Assembly (NCBI GenBank): GCA_017399965.1
Contig: JAFQAP010000030.1
Coordinates: 1 to 64,000, forward strand
Direction: 5' to 3'
DNA: 64,000 nt
DNA from: Clostridia bacterium
GTDB taxonomy: Bacteria > Bacillota > Clostridia > Oscillospirales > CAG-382
The notes below the pieces were generated by a model that saw only the letters and a program-made list of their open reading frames with translations, did not search any database and was not told where the DNA came from. The position numbers and the translations under genes are program-made. Numbering within the stretch: position 1 is the first letter of the stretch; each line of letters starts with the position of its first letter. Of this stretch, positions 49,466-57,899 are shown in pieces.

Positions 49466-50851
49466 TTAACCCTGAGTTGTAAGGTTTTGGTAAAGTCTTG
49501 TAAAGGTTATGGAAGCCACTGTGCCTTTTCCCTCTTCCGAAACGAATTCAAGGTTCGTTCCGTGGGCTTGTGCAATACGTTTGCATAAAGCAAGTCCCAA
49601 TCCTGTGCCCCCGTCTGCACGGGAGCGGGATTTATCTGTTCGGTAAAAAGGCTCGGTAATATGCAAAAGCTGTTCTTCTGTCATACCGATACCCGTATCT
49701 TTTACGTAGAGACTCACAGTATCTTCCGTTAATTCCGTACCGACAGTTACTTCTCCCCCGCCTTTGCAGGCTTTAACGGCGTTTTCTATAAGATTGGATA
49801 GGAGTATATCCAATAGGTACTCGTCTGCGGAAATAAATACATCCTCAGCCACACAGAAAATGGACACTCCTCTGTTGACAGCGTCTTTATCAAGACGGTT
49901 GCAGGTGCGGTATGCAAGACCGCGCAAAGAAATATCCTTTGCTTTTATGCCGTTTTCACGGATAAAAGCTGAATCAAGCAAAACTTCGCTTATATCCTTA
50001 AGACGCATTGATTCGGACATTATATATTTTGCTGCATCCACCCGCTCTTCATCGGGTATTCTCGCACCGCAGATGTATTCGGCGTAACCGTGTATTGCGG
50101 TAAGAGGTGTGCGCATTTCATGGGCAAGGTTATCCAACATATTCTGTTTGCGGTCCGCCGTGTCCTTAAGCTGGGTTATCTGGCGTGATACCTTGTCCGC
50201 CATAATATTAAAATCCCTTGCCAGAGCGGAAACCTCGTCATCCCCCTTATCCTCGGCACGTACGTTAAAATTGCCGTTGGCGATATCACCGGTGGCGTTT
50301 CTTAATTTGATAAGAGGTACATACAGCTTTCTTAAAACAAAATACAGTATTACACCCAAAAGGAGAGACGCTGCCAGCGAGCCTGCCACAAAAACGATAC
50401 AAAGCCGTGTGAACTCCTTATCCAGATAAGATACATCTTTGGAATAAACCAAGGTAAAGGTGTTATCACATATACTGCGGCTTATTACCACGTACCGCTT
50501 TCCTGCGTTACGGGTGACTGAAAGAGTGTTTAAAGCAGGTACGGGGATCTCTTCCGAAATACCGGAATATCCCACGTTTCCTTCATTTATGAATTTTAAA
50601 AAAATGTTTCTTTCTTTATAAAATTTTCCGTAGGCAGCCTGCAAAATTCCCGCGCTTTGTGCGCCGGAGTATTCGTAATCTTTTTCAAAGGCATCCGCAA
50701 TACTTGAAATCTCTGTAAGACACACACTTTTTGCAGCTTCCGTACTGTTGTGAAAGGTATACATCGCCAAAGCGAACACCGCCACGTTAAGAAATACCAA
50801 AAACAGCACGAAAGTAATGAGGTATGTACGTTCAAAAAACTTCATTCTCAT
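49466..50851 (-). CDS. sensor histidine kinase
   Basis: 461 residues. TM1 about 10-31, extracellular sensor region about 32-150, TM2 about 151-173, HAMP (about 173-225), HisKA with the phosphorylated His244 in LAHEMRTPLTA, then the HATPase_c domain with NLIENAVKAC (N box), DTGIGM (G1) and GGTGLGLALC (G2). The signal is unknown. It overlaps the response regulator gene by 4 bases. Confidence 0.95.
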   Translation of the reverse strand: MRMKFFERTYLITFVLFLVFLNVAVFALAMYTFHNSTEAAKSVCLTEISSIADAFEKDYEYSGAQSAGILQAAYGKFYKERNIFLKFINEGNVGYSGISEEIPVPALNTLSVTRNAGKRYVVISRSICDNTFTLVYSKDVSYLDKEFTRLCIVFVAGSLAASLLLGVILYFVLRKLYVPLIKLRNATGDIANGNFNVRAEDKGDDEVSALARDFNIMADKVSRQITQLKDTADRKQNMLDNLAHEMRTPLTAIHGYAEYICGARIPDEERVDAAKYIMSESMRLKDISEVLLDSAFIRENGIKAKDISLRGLAYRTCNRLDKDAVNRGVSIFCVAEDVFISADEYLLDILLSNLIENAVKACKGGGEVTVGTELTEDTVSLYVKDTGIGMTEEQLLHITEPFYRTDKSRSRADGGTGLGLALCKRIAQAHGTNLEFVSEEGKGTVASITFTRLYQNLTTQG

Positions 50852-51495
50852 ATTTCAAAACGGTAACCGACTTTAAACACGGTTTTTATCCTGTCCTTTA
50901 TTCCCAGCTTGTGGCGAAGCTGTTGTACGTGTACGTCTACCGTGCGGGTATCTCCGCAGTAATCATACTCCCATACCTTTTCAAGTATTTTTTCTCTGCT
51001 TAAAGCAAGATTCCTATTATTTATGAGCAGTTCGAGCAGGGAAAATTCCTTTGGTGTAAGAACGGCGAGAGAACCGCTTTTGTATACGTTTCTGCTGCTG
51101 AAATCTACGGTAATATCATCAAAAGAAAAAGTATCTGCGCCTCTTTTGGTGCGGCGCAAAACAGCCTGAACACGGGCTGTAAGCTCTGCCATTTCAAAGG
51201 GCTTGACAATATAATCGTCCGCACCCAGAGCAAGTCCTTTGATACGGTCATCAAGTCCTGTTTTTGCGGTAACGAATATTACGGGAACGCTGTTCAGCAG
51301 CTTCATTATTTCAAATCCCGATATTCCCGGAAGCATAACATCGAGAATAATAAGATCCGGCTGTTCGCTTTTGATAAGAGTCAACGCCTGCACCCCGTCG
51401 TATGCGGGAATACATTCATGGCCTACAAGGGTAAGATTTTTGCAAACCAGACGGTTTATGGGAAGTTCATCGTCAACAATAAGCAGTTTTGCCAC
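50848..51495 (-). CDS. OmpR/PhoB family response regulator
   Basis: 215 residues. Receiver domain with Asp8-Asp9 (VDDE), the phosphorylated Asp52 (ILDVMLPG) and the Lys in VTAKTG, then a C-terminal winged helix (LTPKEFSLLELLINN ... RTVDVHVQQLRHKLG). The start is GTG 51495 with an AAGGAG site. A minus-strand TATAAT at about 51530 marks its promoter; no good -35 is evident, which fits activation by its own product. Partner of the kinase downstream. Confidence 0.93.
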   Translation of the reverse strand: MAKLLIVDDELPINRLVCKNLTLVGHECIPAYDGVQALTLIKSEQPDLIILDVMLPGISGFEIMKLLNSVPVIFVTAKTGLDDRIKGLALGADDYIVKPFEMAELTARVQAVLRRTKRGADTFSFDDITVDFSSRNVYKSGSLAVLTPKEFSLLELLINNRNLALSREKILEKVWEYDYCGDTRTVDVHVQQLRHKLGIKDRIKTVFKVGYRFEI

Positions 51496-51591
51496 CGTTT
51501 ATACACTCCTTGAATTTTAGTAATTACATTATAACAGACGGATGTTAAGAAGTTGTAATGAAAATTAAATTTATTTTAAATAAAATGCATA

Positions 51592-51620
51592 TTGAAAAAC
51601 TGTGTTTTCCGTGGTAAAAT
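51592..51620 (+). promoter_or_regulatory. promoter of the ArsB-like transporter gene
   Basis: -35 TTGAAA, 17-bp spacer ending CGTGG, -10 TAAAAT. Confidence 0.75.
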
Positions 51621-51659
51621 CCCTTTTTGGAAAATATATACCAAAAGGGATTATGATAT

Positions 51660-52943
51660 ATGATTACCGCAATAATTATTGCCCTGCTTACCTGCTTGGC
51701 GTTTATATGCAATATACTGATAAAGCCTTCGGTTATTATTAAAGGCAAAAGCTACGGAATATACTGGATATTCCCGCTCGTTGGTGCGGTTTCCCTGCTT
51801 TTTGCAAAGGTCATAACACCTAAACAGCTTTTCGAAGGACTTACCGCTGACAGCGATATAAACCCTTTAAAGATACTTGCTTTGTTTTTATCCCTTACCC
51901 TTATGTCCGTACTTCTTGACAGCGCAGGCTTTTTCCGTATGCTGGCGGCAAAAACGCTGTCTTTTGCAAAGCACAGTCAATGGGCATTGTTTATATGTCT
52001 GTATCTTACGGTATCCTTGCTTACGGTATTTACATCCAACGATATTATAGTTCTTACCTTCACACCTTTTATATGCTATTTCGCCCATAACGCAAAAATA
52101 GACCCTATTCCCTATCTTGTGGGAGAATTTATTGCCGCAAACACATGGAGTATGGCGTTGGTTATAGGAAATCCCACCAATATTTATCTGGCGGGAACGG
52201 CAGGAATAAATTTCGGCGAATACTTATCCGTAATGGCGCTCCCCACCTTATTTACCGGTGTTACAGCTTTCGGCGTTTTATGTCTTATATTCCGCAAAAA
52301 GCTGTCCCTGCCTATGACGGCAGATAAAAACGAAAAGCCGGAATCTGATATTCCCCTTATGATCATCGGCGGTATACATCTGGGTGCGTGCATTTTACTT
52401 ATGGCAGTTTCCTCTTTGCTGAGCATACCTATGTGGATAGTTTCGGTAATATGCTTTTTCAGCCAGTATTTATGCTCTTTTATATACTGCGTGTTTACAA
52501 AAAAGCTTATGTACATACTCGAATCTCTGCGCAGAGCGCCGATAATAACCGTGCCTTTCGTACTGTCTATGTTTACCATAGTGCTTTCTTTGGTAAACAC
52601 GGGAGCAACTCAAGCGGTAAGCAAATATCTGCTTGAAGGGCAAAGTATTTTAAAATGCGGTATCACATCCTTCCTCGCTTCAAATCTTATTAACAACATT
52701 CCCATGAGCGTGCTGTTTTCCGCATTGGTGGGCGAAGATAAGGCGGCGGTTTACGCTTCCGTTGTGGGCTCAAACCTTGGCGCCTTCTTGACCCCTGTAG
52801 GCGCACTTGCGGGAATTATGTGGACGGGACTTTTAAAAAACCACGGAGTTAAGCTTTCCTTTGCAAAGTTTTCTTTTTACGGAATATTGGTTTCCGTCCC
52901 CGCGCTTGCGGCGGCAATATTTGGACTTTATATAATGATGTAA
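51660..52943 (+). CDS. ArsB/NhaD-type ion transporter superfamily permease
   Basis: 427 residues with about 11 membrane helices. Repeat hallmarks TSNDIIVLTFTPFI in the first half and SNLINNIPMSVLFSAL in the second are those of the ArsB/CitM/NhaD (IT superfamily) carriers. The substrate may be arsenite, sodium or a dicarboxylate. No arsR or arsC lies nearby, so the name arsB is not given. It is preceded by its own promoter and followed by a terminator. Confidence 0.85.
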   Translation: MITAIIIALLTCLAFICNILIKPSVIIKGKSYGIYWIFPLVGAVSLLFAKVITPKQLFEGLTADSDINPLKILALFLSLTLMSVLLDSAGFFRMLAAKTLSFAKHSQWALFICLYLTVSLLTVFTSNDIIVLTFTPFICYFAHNAKIDPIPYLVGEFIAANTWSMALVIGNPTNIYLAGTAGINFGEYLSVMALPTLFTGVTAFGVLCLIFRKKLSLPMTADKNEKPESDIPLMIIGGIHLGACILLMAVSSLLSIPMWIVSVICFFSQYLCSFIYCVFTKKLMYILESLRRAPIITVPFVLSMFTIVLSLVNTGATQAVSKYLLEGQSILKCGITSFLASNLINNIPMSVLFSALVGEDKAAVYASVVGSNLGAFLTPVGALAGIMWTGLLKNHGVKLSFAKFSFYGILVSVPALAAAIFGLYIMM

Positions 52944-52945
52944 AA

Positions 52946-52975
52946 AAATCACCTCTTAACAAGGTGATTTTCATT
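52946..52975. terminator. bidirectional intrinsic terminator
   Basis: 9-bp stem AAATCACCT/AGGTGATTT with A-run before and TTCATTTT after, between convergent genes ending at 52943 and 52986. Confidence 0.82.
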
Positions 52976-52985
52976 TTACATTGTA

Positions 52986-53747
52986 TTATTTACAATATTC
53001 CGCTTTTCCGGTCATATATACTCTGCGGTCGGAGCAAACGCGAATAACAAGATCGCCTTTGGCAAGAGTAACCGTAATATCCGTATCCGCATCGCAGTAT
53101 CCCTTTGCCACAGCGACGGCAACAAGTGCGCAAGCGCCCGTACCGCAGGCGGCGGTTTCACCGCTGCCTCTCTCCCACACACGCATTTCAAGGTGTGTAC
53201 GGGAATGTACCTTGGCAAATTCGGTATTCACACGGTTGGGGAAACAACGGCTGTGCTCGATCACGGGACCGATCTCCTCCAAGCAAAGCTCCTTGGGTGA
53301 ATCGCAAAAGACCACAAAATGGGGATTGCCCATAGATGCGGCGGTACCGTGCCACACCTTTCCGCAGGCGGAAACGGATATATCGTCCAAAACTTCGGAT
53401 ATGCCCATATCCACACGGACAGCGGTAACTTCACCGTTTTCGATAACGGGGTACAGTTTTTTTACCCCCGCACCCGTTTCAAGGGTTATGCAGGGCTTAT
53501 TGACTATCCCCTTGTCCACAACATAGCGTGCAACACATCGGGCACCGTTTCCGCACATTTCCGCTTCACTGCCGTCTGCGTTAAAGATACGCATTTTAAC
53601 ATCGCAGGTTTCGGATGGCAAAACGAGGATTATACCGTCTGTTTTATATTTTGACGCAAGTATAACGCTTTGTTTTTCCGGCTCGTTTATCTCTCCGCCT
53701 ATCATAACGTAGGCGTTCCCGATACCGTGCATGGGGGTATATTCCAT
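52986..53747 (-). CDS. dapF: diaminopimelate epimerase
   Basis: 253 residues. DapF turns LL- into meso-diaminopimelate for lysine and peptidoglycan. The two catalytic Cys are Cys65 (EMCGNGARC) and Cys201 (AACGTGAC); NADGSEAEM and GETAACGTG form the substrate pocket. The N-terminal family motif HGxGNDF reads HGIGNAY here, an Asp-to-Ala change. It is shorter than the E. coli enzyme (274). Last gene after GH27 and a zinc-binding protein in a tight minus-strand unit. Confidence 0.88.
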   Translation of the reverse strand: MEYTPMHGIGNAYVMIGGEINEPEKQSVILASKYKTDGIILVLPSETCDVKMRIFNADGSEAEMCGNGARCVARYVVDKGIVNKPCITLETGAGVKKLYPVIENGEVTAVRVDMGISEVLDDISVSACGKVWHGTAASMGNPHFVVFCDSPKELCLEEIGPVIEHSRCFPNRVNTEFAKVHSRTHLEMRVWERGSGETAACGTGACALVAVAVAKGYCDADTDITVTLAKGDLVIRVCSDRRVYMTGKAEYCK

Positions 53748-53750
53748 CTT

Positions 53751-53951
53751 TTACTCCTTTTTGGCAAACAAGGTGCATCCGTAAGCTCTGTATTCTTCGA
53801 TAAGCTCTCTTACGCGGGCTTCTGTTGCGCCGAAATGCTTTGCAAGACAAGGTATACACATAAATTCCTCTGCGCCTCTGTTGATCATTTTTTTATGACA
53901 TCCGATATCATCAGCCGTTAAAGAGGCGCCGCAACGAATACATTTATGCAT
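53751..53951 (-). CDS. small zinc-ribbon-like protein
   Basis: 66 residues. Two CxxC pairs (CIRC near the N-terminus and CIPC near residue 32) with an extra Cys and His between (GCHKK), then a charged helix. Probably one bound zinc. It overlaps the end of the GH27 gene by 8 bases and ends 3 bases before dapF. Function unknown; similar small proteins are common in Clostridia. Confidence 0.7.
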   Translation of the reverse strand: MHKCIRCGASLTADDIGCHKKMINRGAEEFMCIPCLAKHFGATEARVRELIEEYRAYGCTLFAKKE

Positions 53952-55077
53952 CTACTACCTTACATCTGAACAGACGGCAGCCGTGGGCGGGAAGCTTGGG
54001 GAAGCGCATAACGTCCACTGCTTCGCCGGTTTCGCCCGTCCAAAGCTCTCTCCACATAAGCTTCTTTCCCGTTGCAAAGCCAAGCCCCATACTGTCAAGC
54101 TGGAAGTTGGGCCATTCCTCGCTGTCGCCAAGGTTGAAAGCACCGATAGCAACATCACCGTTATCAAGCTGTTTTGCGATCATATATACTCTGCCGGACC
54201 ACCAGTTATCACCCTCGATAAGATATGCCTGACGGCAAGCGGGATCTTGGTTTATGGCAATAACATCTTTATTTAAAAGAATAGTTTTGGTTTCCTCTGT
54301 CATATTCCTTACGTCACAGCCGATCATAAGAGGAGAATTGAACAGCGCCCAAACGGAAAAGTGAGTCTTATATTCTTCAAAGGTGCAACCGGTAAGTCCG
54401 ACATTGCCCTTTCCGTTCATACCCACTACCAGCATATCCATATCGTTAAAGCAGCCTGCGCCGTTGTAATCCCAGATATTTATCTGATGCATAGTAAGAT
54501 CGCGGATGGATGCCCAGCTATCCACAATATCACCGGTGGAACGCCACATATGTGCGCCCGTTGTCTTTATCCATTTATGGGTTTCCTGACTTCCCCATGA
54601 GCAGGCGGAAAACAGAATATCCCTTCCGCTGTTTGCAAGAGCTGTACCCATTTTTTTATAAAGCAAATGTCCGGGAACAAAATTGGGACGGTAGCAAAAA
54701 TCGTATTTAAGAAAATCCACGCCCCACTCCGCAAAAGTCTTTGCATCAACGTATTCGTGGTCAAAGGAGCCGGGGTAATCTGCGCACGTGCGGGTGCCGG
54801 CACAGGAATACATACCGAATTTCAAGCCCTTCGAATGAACGTAATCTGCAACATCCTTCATTCCGTGGGGAAACTTAACGGGGTCGGGAACAAGCTTGCC
54901 TTCAGCATCGCGTTCCTTCAAAGACCAGCAATCGTCTATAACCAGATAATTATAACCTGCTTCAAGCAGACCGTTTTCAACCATAGCGTCTGCGGTGGTG
55001 CGTATAAGCTCATCATTTATGTTGGGACCGAAGGTATTCCATGAATTCCAGCCCATAGGGGGTGTTTTAACTACCAT
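53944..55077 (-). CDS. GH27 alpha-galactosidase
   Basis: 377 residues, family 27 glycoside hydrolase (clan GH-D). PPMGWNSWNTF at the N-terminus, VIDDCW, the nucleophile Asp126 in FLKYDFC and the acid/base Asp183 in RSTGDI are all conserved. A C-terminal beta domain follows. No signal peptide, so it should act in the cytoplasm on imported alpha-galactosides. GGAGGA site before ATG 55077. Beta-L-arabinopyranosidase activity occurs in the same family. Confidence 0.9.
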   Translation of the reverse strand: MVVKTPPMGWNSWNTFGPNINDELIRTTADAMVENGLLEAGYNYLVIDDCWSLKERDAEGKLVPDPVKFPHGMKDVADYVHSKGLKFGMYSCAGTRTCADYPGSFDHEYVDAKTFAEWGVDFLKYDFCYRPNFVPGHLLYKKMGTALANSGRDILFSACSWGSQETHKWIKTTGAHMWRSTGDIVDSWASIRDLTMHQINIWDYNGAGCFNDMDMLVVGMNGKGNVGLTGCTFEEYKTHFSVWALFNSPLMIGCDVRNMTEETKTILLNKDVIAINQDPACRQAYLIEGDNWWSGRVYMIAKQLDNGDVAIGAFNLGDSEEWPNFQLDSMGLGFATGKKLMWRELWTGETGEAVDVMRFPKLPAHGCRLFRCKVVDA

Positions 55078-55109
55078 ATTTTTAAATCCTCCTTGTATTT
55101 TGTGAATAA

Positions 55110-55138
55110 ATTATATGTTATTTAATGTAAAAAGTCAA
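55110..55138 (-). promoter_or_regulatory. sigma-A promoter of the GH27 unit
   Basis: Minus strand: -35 TTGACT, 17-bp spacer, -10 TATAAT, about 33 bases before ATG 55077. Confidence 0.8.
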
Positions 55139-55157
55139 TCACTTTAAACAAAAGTTA

Positions 55158-55186
55158 TTGAAAGAACGTATAATCCGTGATATAAT
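55158..55186 (+). promoter_or_regulatory. sigma-A promoter of the small lipoprotein gene
   Basis: -35 TTGAAA, 17-bp spacer, -10 TATAAT, divergent from the GH27 promoter with 19 bases between the -35 elements. Confidence 0.8.
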
Positions 55187-55249
55187 GAAAAAAATAAATG
55201 CAGTTTAACCGACTACTATAACGCGTTAAATAAGAGAAGGAGAAACTGC

Positions 55250-55570
55250 ATGAAAAAATCATTTTTTGTTTTGCTGGCAATATGCGTTATTTCTTTGGCG
55301 GCACTTACCGCCTGCGCCAGCGGCTGCGAAGATCAGACAAACACATCCAACACATCTTCCACATCCAAGCCTTCCACTTCCAAAGATGAAGGCTCAAAGG
55401 GAGATACTTCCAAAAACAACACATCTTCGCCCGTTTCCATTCCCGACGTATCTATGGATATGTCCGATATGAGCATCATACCCGACACCAGCGATATGTT
55501 CAAGGATGAAAGCACTATCGGTGATTATTCCGACGGTGTGCTTCAAGAATCCGGAGACGGTTCAAAGTAG
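55250..55570 (+). CDS. small Ser/Thr-rich lipoprotein
   Basis: 106 residues. Signal peptide with lipobox LTAC (Cys22), then a low-complexity Ser/Thr/Asn/Lys-rich stretch and an Asp/Met-rich region (MDMSDMSII). No domain is recognised; the mature part is probably disordered. AGAAGGAGAA site. The dockerin-bearing protein gene starts 52 bases later without a clear terminator between, so the two may share a transcript. Confidence 0.7.
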   Translation: MKKSFFVLLAICVISLAALTACASGCEDQTNTSNTSSTSKPSTSKDEGSKGDTSKNNTSSPVSIPDVSMDMSDMSIIPDTSDMFKDESTIGDYSDGVLQESGDGSK

Positions 55571-55622
55571 CAAAAAGCGGCTTTAACGCCGCTACATATA
55601 CAGCGTTCGGGAGGTACATATT

Positions 55623-57509
55623 TTGAAACGAATTATTTGTTTTGCTTTGGTTGCGGTTATGCTTTGCATAGCCTTGCTGCCTATTACTGCAAATGCGGTA
55701 ACCCTTTATGATTACACGCTTATTTCCAAGGGTAAATCATACGAACATACCAAGTGTTATACCACTCCGGGTCTTGGATACACTTCTGTTGACGGCAAGG
55801 AGCTTACCGACGGAAAATTGCCCACAGACGATTACGGCACTGAATGGATAGCTTTGGATTACCGTCTTGAAGCGCCTATGTCCGCTGTGATAGATCTGGG
55901 TAAAAACTACGATGATCTGGGAAAATTCAGAGTATATCTTACTGCCGCTGCCCATTCCGGCATAGACAGACCTGCCGAATGTTCATTTTACGTTTCCGCA
56001 GACGGTAAAGAATTCACCAAAGTAGGCGAAGGTAAATACGAGGACGAATCCGCAAAGAACACTTGGTGCACCCTTGAGCTTGACGGCAAGGTAAGCGGTC
56101 GTTACGTAAAGGTTTCTATGGGTGACAACCCTGTTTCCGGCGTGTTTGTTTTTTGCGGTGAATTTGAAGTTTACACCATTCAAGGCAGCGATATTCCCGC
56201 CGCATCCATACCGGGACTTGAGATAGTCGGCGGTTCATATTTAAAGCTTGACGGTGATTATATAACCAAGCTTCATCTTAACCACACCGTTGAATACGTG
56301 CTTGAAAACCTTGACAGTACGGAAAAGGTGTTTGCTTTTGATGCAAAGGGAAACAAGCTTTCCGAAAAAGACGTTTTAAAAACCGGAGATTACTTTGCAA
56401 AAATTGTAAGCGATACCGAAATAGACAGGATTTACGCAGTGGTTGAAGGTGATATCAACGGTGACGGTAAGATAAACTTATCCGATTACCTTTACAGCCT
56501 GCGTATAGAGAAAAACAATGTTAAGGTTTCTGATGCGGGAAAGAAAGCAAATTCCGGCAAAGCACGCATTAAAAACCATATTTTGGGGGTTGAAAATATG
56601 TTCGCCGCTTATCCTCACCATCCCGTTGCTCCCGACGTTCATGTAACGGAATATGTAAAGCATTCTATGACTCTTACCAAAACAAACGACGGTATGTATA
56701 CCCTTTCCACCACCGCTTCCAACGGAAAGTCTTTGACACAGACCTTCTACAGAACAAACTGGGGTACCTGGAATATCGGCGCTTTGAATATCGGAAACGT
56801 ACATCTTGCAGGGGGCAGTACCGACTGGGAATACGTTTTCCGTGCAAAGGGCGCAAAGGACGGTTTTTCCGGCGGTAACCACGCCAACGAAATTCTGGTG
56901 GAATTAAAGATATACGACGGTGTTTCCGGCAAGGAAATAAAGCTTGCAAACGGACAAAAAGCACAGAATCTTGAAAAAATAAAGATAGTTGAAAAAACCA
57001 AGCTTCATCTTGGAGATTCCTCCAAATGCTACGCCGCGGTTACACGTAACTATATGTTCTACGGCGAAACTATTACGCTGGATTGCGACTATGAATTCCT
57101 TACAGATATGGAATTCTCCCTCTCCTACACCTGCATGTTCCCCGTAAATAAAACCGTGGGATTATATTGCCTGTTCAGAAACCAGGACGGAACGGAAAAC
57201 TATGTTGAAACCATGGAAGTGGGACTTGCGGATTACAGCGGTCCTATGTACAAGGGCAACGCGGCAACAGAATGTGTTATCTGGGGTAAAAAGAACACCG
57301 ATTACGCTTTTGTTGTCAAGGTTGACACAGTTAAAGATTCCCTGGATAACTTCAGTAACGGCGCAAAGACCTTCTATTGGGATATGAACACCACTTCCAA
57401 CAAGCTGTATTTCTCCCGTTTTCCCGATTCTACATACGAAAAAGTGCAAAAGGGTACCGAATGGCATACCTCCTGTTCATGGACGGTATTCTGTCTTGAA
57501 GACAAATAA
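55623..57509 (+). CDS. secreted protein with F5/8C-like domain and an internal dockerin-like EF-hand
   Basis: 628 residues. Signal peptide (about 1-25, ANA cleavage). Residues about 28-190 look like a discoidin/F5-8 type C domain (SAVIDLGKNYDDLGKFRVYL, GRYVKVSMGD). At about 276-326 comes a type I dockerin-like unit: GDINGDGKINLSDYLYS keeps all calcium ligands of the first loop, while the second half (SGKARIKNHILG) lacks them. The C-terminal 300 residues are beta-rich and unassigned (TNWGTWNIGALNIGNV). Start is TTG 55623 with a GGGAGG site. Could be an extracellular glycan-binding protein. A terminator follows. Confidence 0.75.
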   Translation: MKRIICFALVAVMLCIALLPITANAVTLYDYTLISKGKSYEHTKCYTTPGLGYTSVDGKELTDGKLPTDDYGTEWIALDYRLEAPMSAVIDLGKNYDDLGKFRVYLTAAAHSGIDRPAECSFYVSADGKEFTKVGEGKYEDESAKNTWCTLELDGKVSGRYVKVSMGDNPVSGVFVFCGEFEVYTIQGSDIPAASIPGLEIVGGSYLKLDGDYITKLHLNHTVEYVLENLDSTEKVFAFDAKGNKLSEKDVLKTGDYFAKIVSDTEIDRIYAVVEGDINGDGKINLSDYLYSLRIEKNNVKVSDAGKKANSGKARIKNHILGVENMFAAYPHHPVAPDVHVTEYVKHSMTLTKTNDGMYTLSTTASNGKSLTQTFYRTNWGTWNIGALNIGNVHLAGGSTDWEYVFRAKGAKDGFSGGNHANEILVELKIYDGVSGKEIKLANGQKAQNLEKIKIVEKTKLHLGDSSKCYAAVTRNYMFYGETITLDCDYEFLTDMEFSLSYTCMFPVNKTVGLYCLFRNQDGTENYVETMEVGLADYSGPMYKGNAATECVIWGKKNTDYAFVVKVDTVKDSLDNFSNGAKTFYWDMNTTSNKLYFSRFPDSTYEKVQKGTEWHTSCSWTVFCLEDK

Positions 57510-57528
57510 ATACATAAACATATATTTT

Positions 57529-57557
57529 CCCGTAGTGATCTTCACTACGGGATTTTT
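57529..57557 (+). terminator. intrinsic terminator
   Basis: 10-bp perfect stem CCCGTAGTGA/TCACTACGGG with a 3-base loop, followed by ATTTTTC. Confidence 0.9.
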
Positions 57558-57561
57558 CATT

Positions 57562-57635
57562 GGGCCCCAAAAATGCGTAAGCATTTTAGGGGTGTTTTCA
57601 TGGGGTCCCAAAAATGCGTAAGCGTTTTTGGGGTG
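57562..57635 (-). repeat. two inverted copies of the CACCCC...GGG(G)ACCCC hairpin element (copies 4 and 5)
   Basis: On the minus strand both units (57594-57562 and 57635-57602) begin CACCCC and end with GGGGCCC or GGGACCCC. The stem is AAAAACGC/GCATTTTT-like with a TTAC loop, different from the stem at 4877 and 15833 although the ends are the same. They follow the terminator of the dockerin protein gene. Confidence 0.75.
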
Positions 57636-57671
57636 TTTCTACATATAATGTAATAAAAAGGAGTGATAAAT

Positions 57672-57899
57672 TTGGACACTGTTATAGTGCTAACGTCTAT
57701 GACCTATGCATACAAAGCGCAGGAAATACTGAACAGACAGGGAATAAAAAATTCCCTTACCAGAAATGCTCAAACTGCACGTATACGCGGTTGCGGATAC
57801 GGCTTGAAGATAGATGCCTGCCAAAGCGGTTACGTTCAAAAGCTGCTTTTGGACAGCGGAATAAAAATAGCGGGAGTTACGGAGGCGGGCAAAAGATGA
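57672..57899 (+). CDS. DUF3343 protein, putative S/Se carrier
   Basis: 75 residues, DUF3343. A beta-alpha core with the Cys-containing segment IRGCGYGLKI near residue 40 and a second Cys in KIDACQSG. The family is found beside YedF/TusA-like and desulfurase genes and is proposed to carry sulfur or selenium. The start is probably TTG 57672, 8 bases after GGAG; a GTG at 57663 would overlap the ribosome binding site. It overlaps the desulfurase-like gene by 4 bases, and the pair probably works together. Confidence 0.8.
   Translation: MDTVIVLTSMTYAYKAQEILNRQGIKNSLTRNAQTARIRGCGYGLKIDACQSGYVQKLLLDSGIKIAGVTEAGKR

Noticed and set aside
51660-52943. Arsenite efflux pump arsB
   Set aside because: Only superfamily motifs are visible, and no ars regulator or reductase is nearby, so the specific name is not justified.
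57614-57895. Long N-terminal extension of the desulfurase-like protein
   Set aside because: It would run through the DUF3343 gene in another frame; ATG 57896 gives a normal FDHAATG start and an ATGA overlap.
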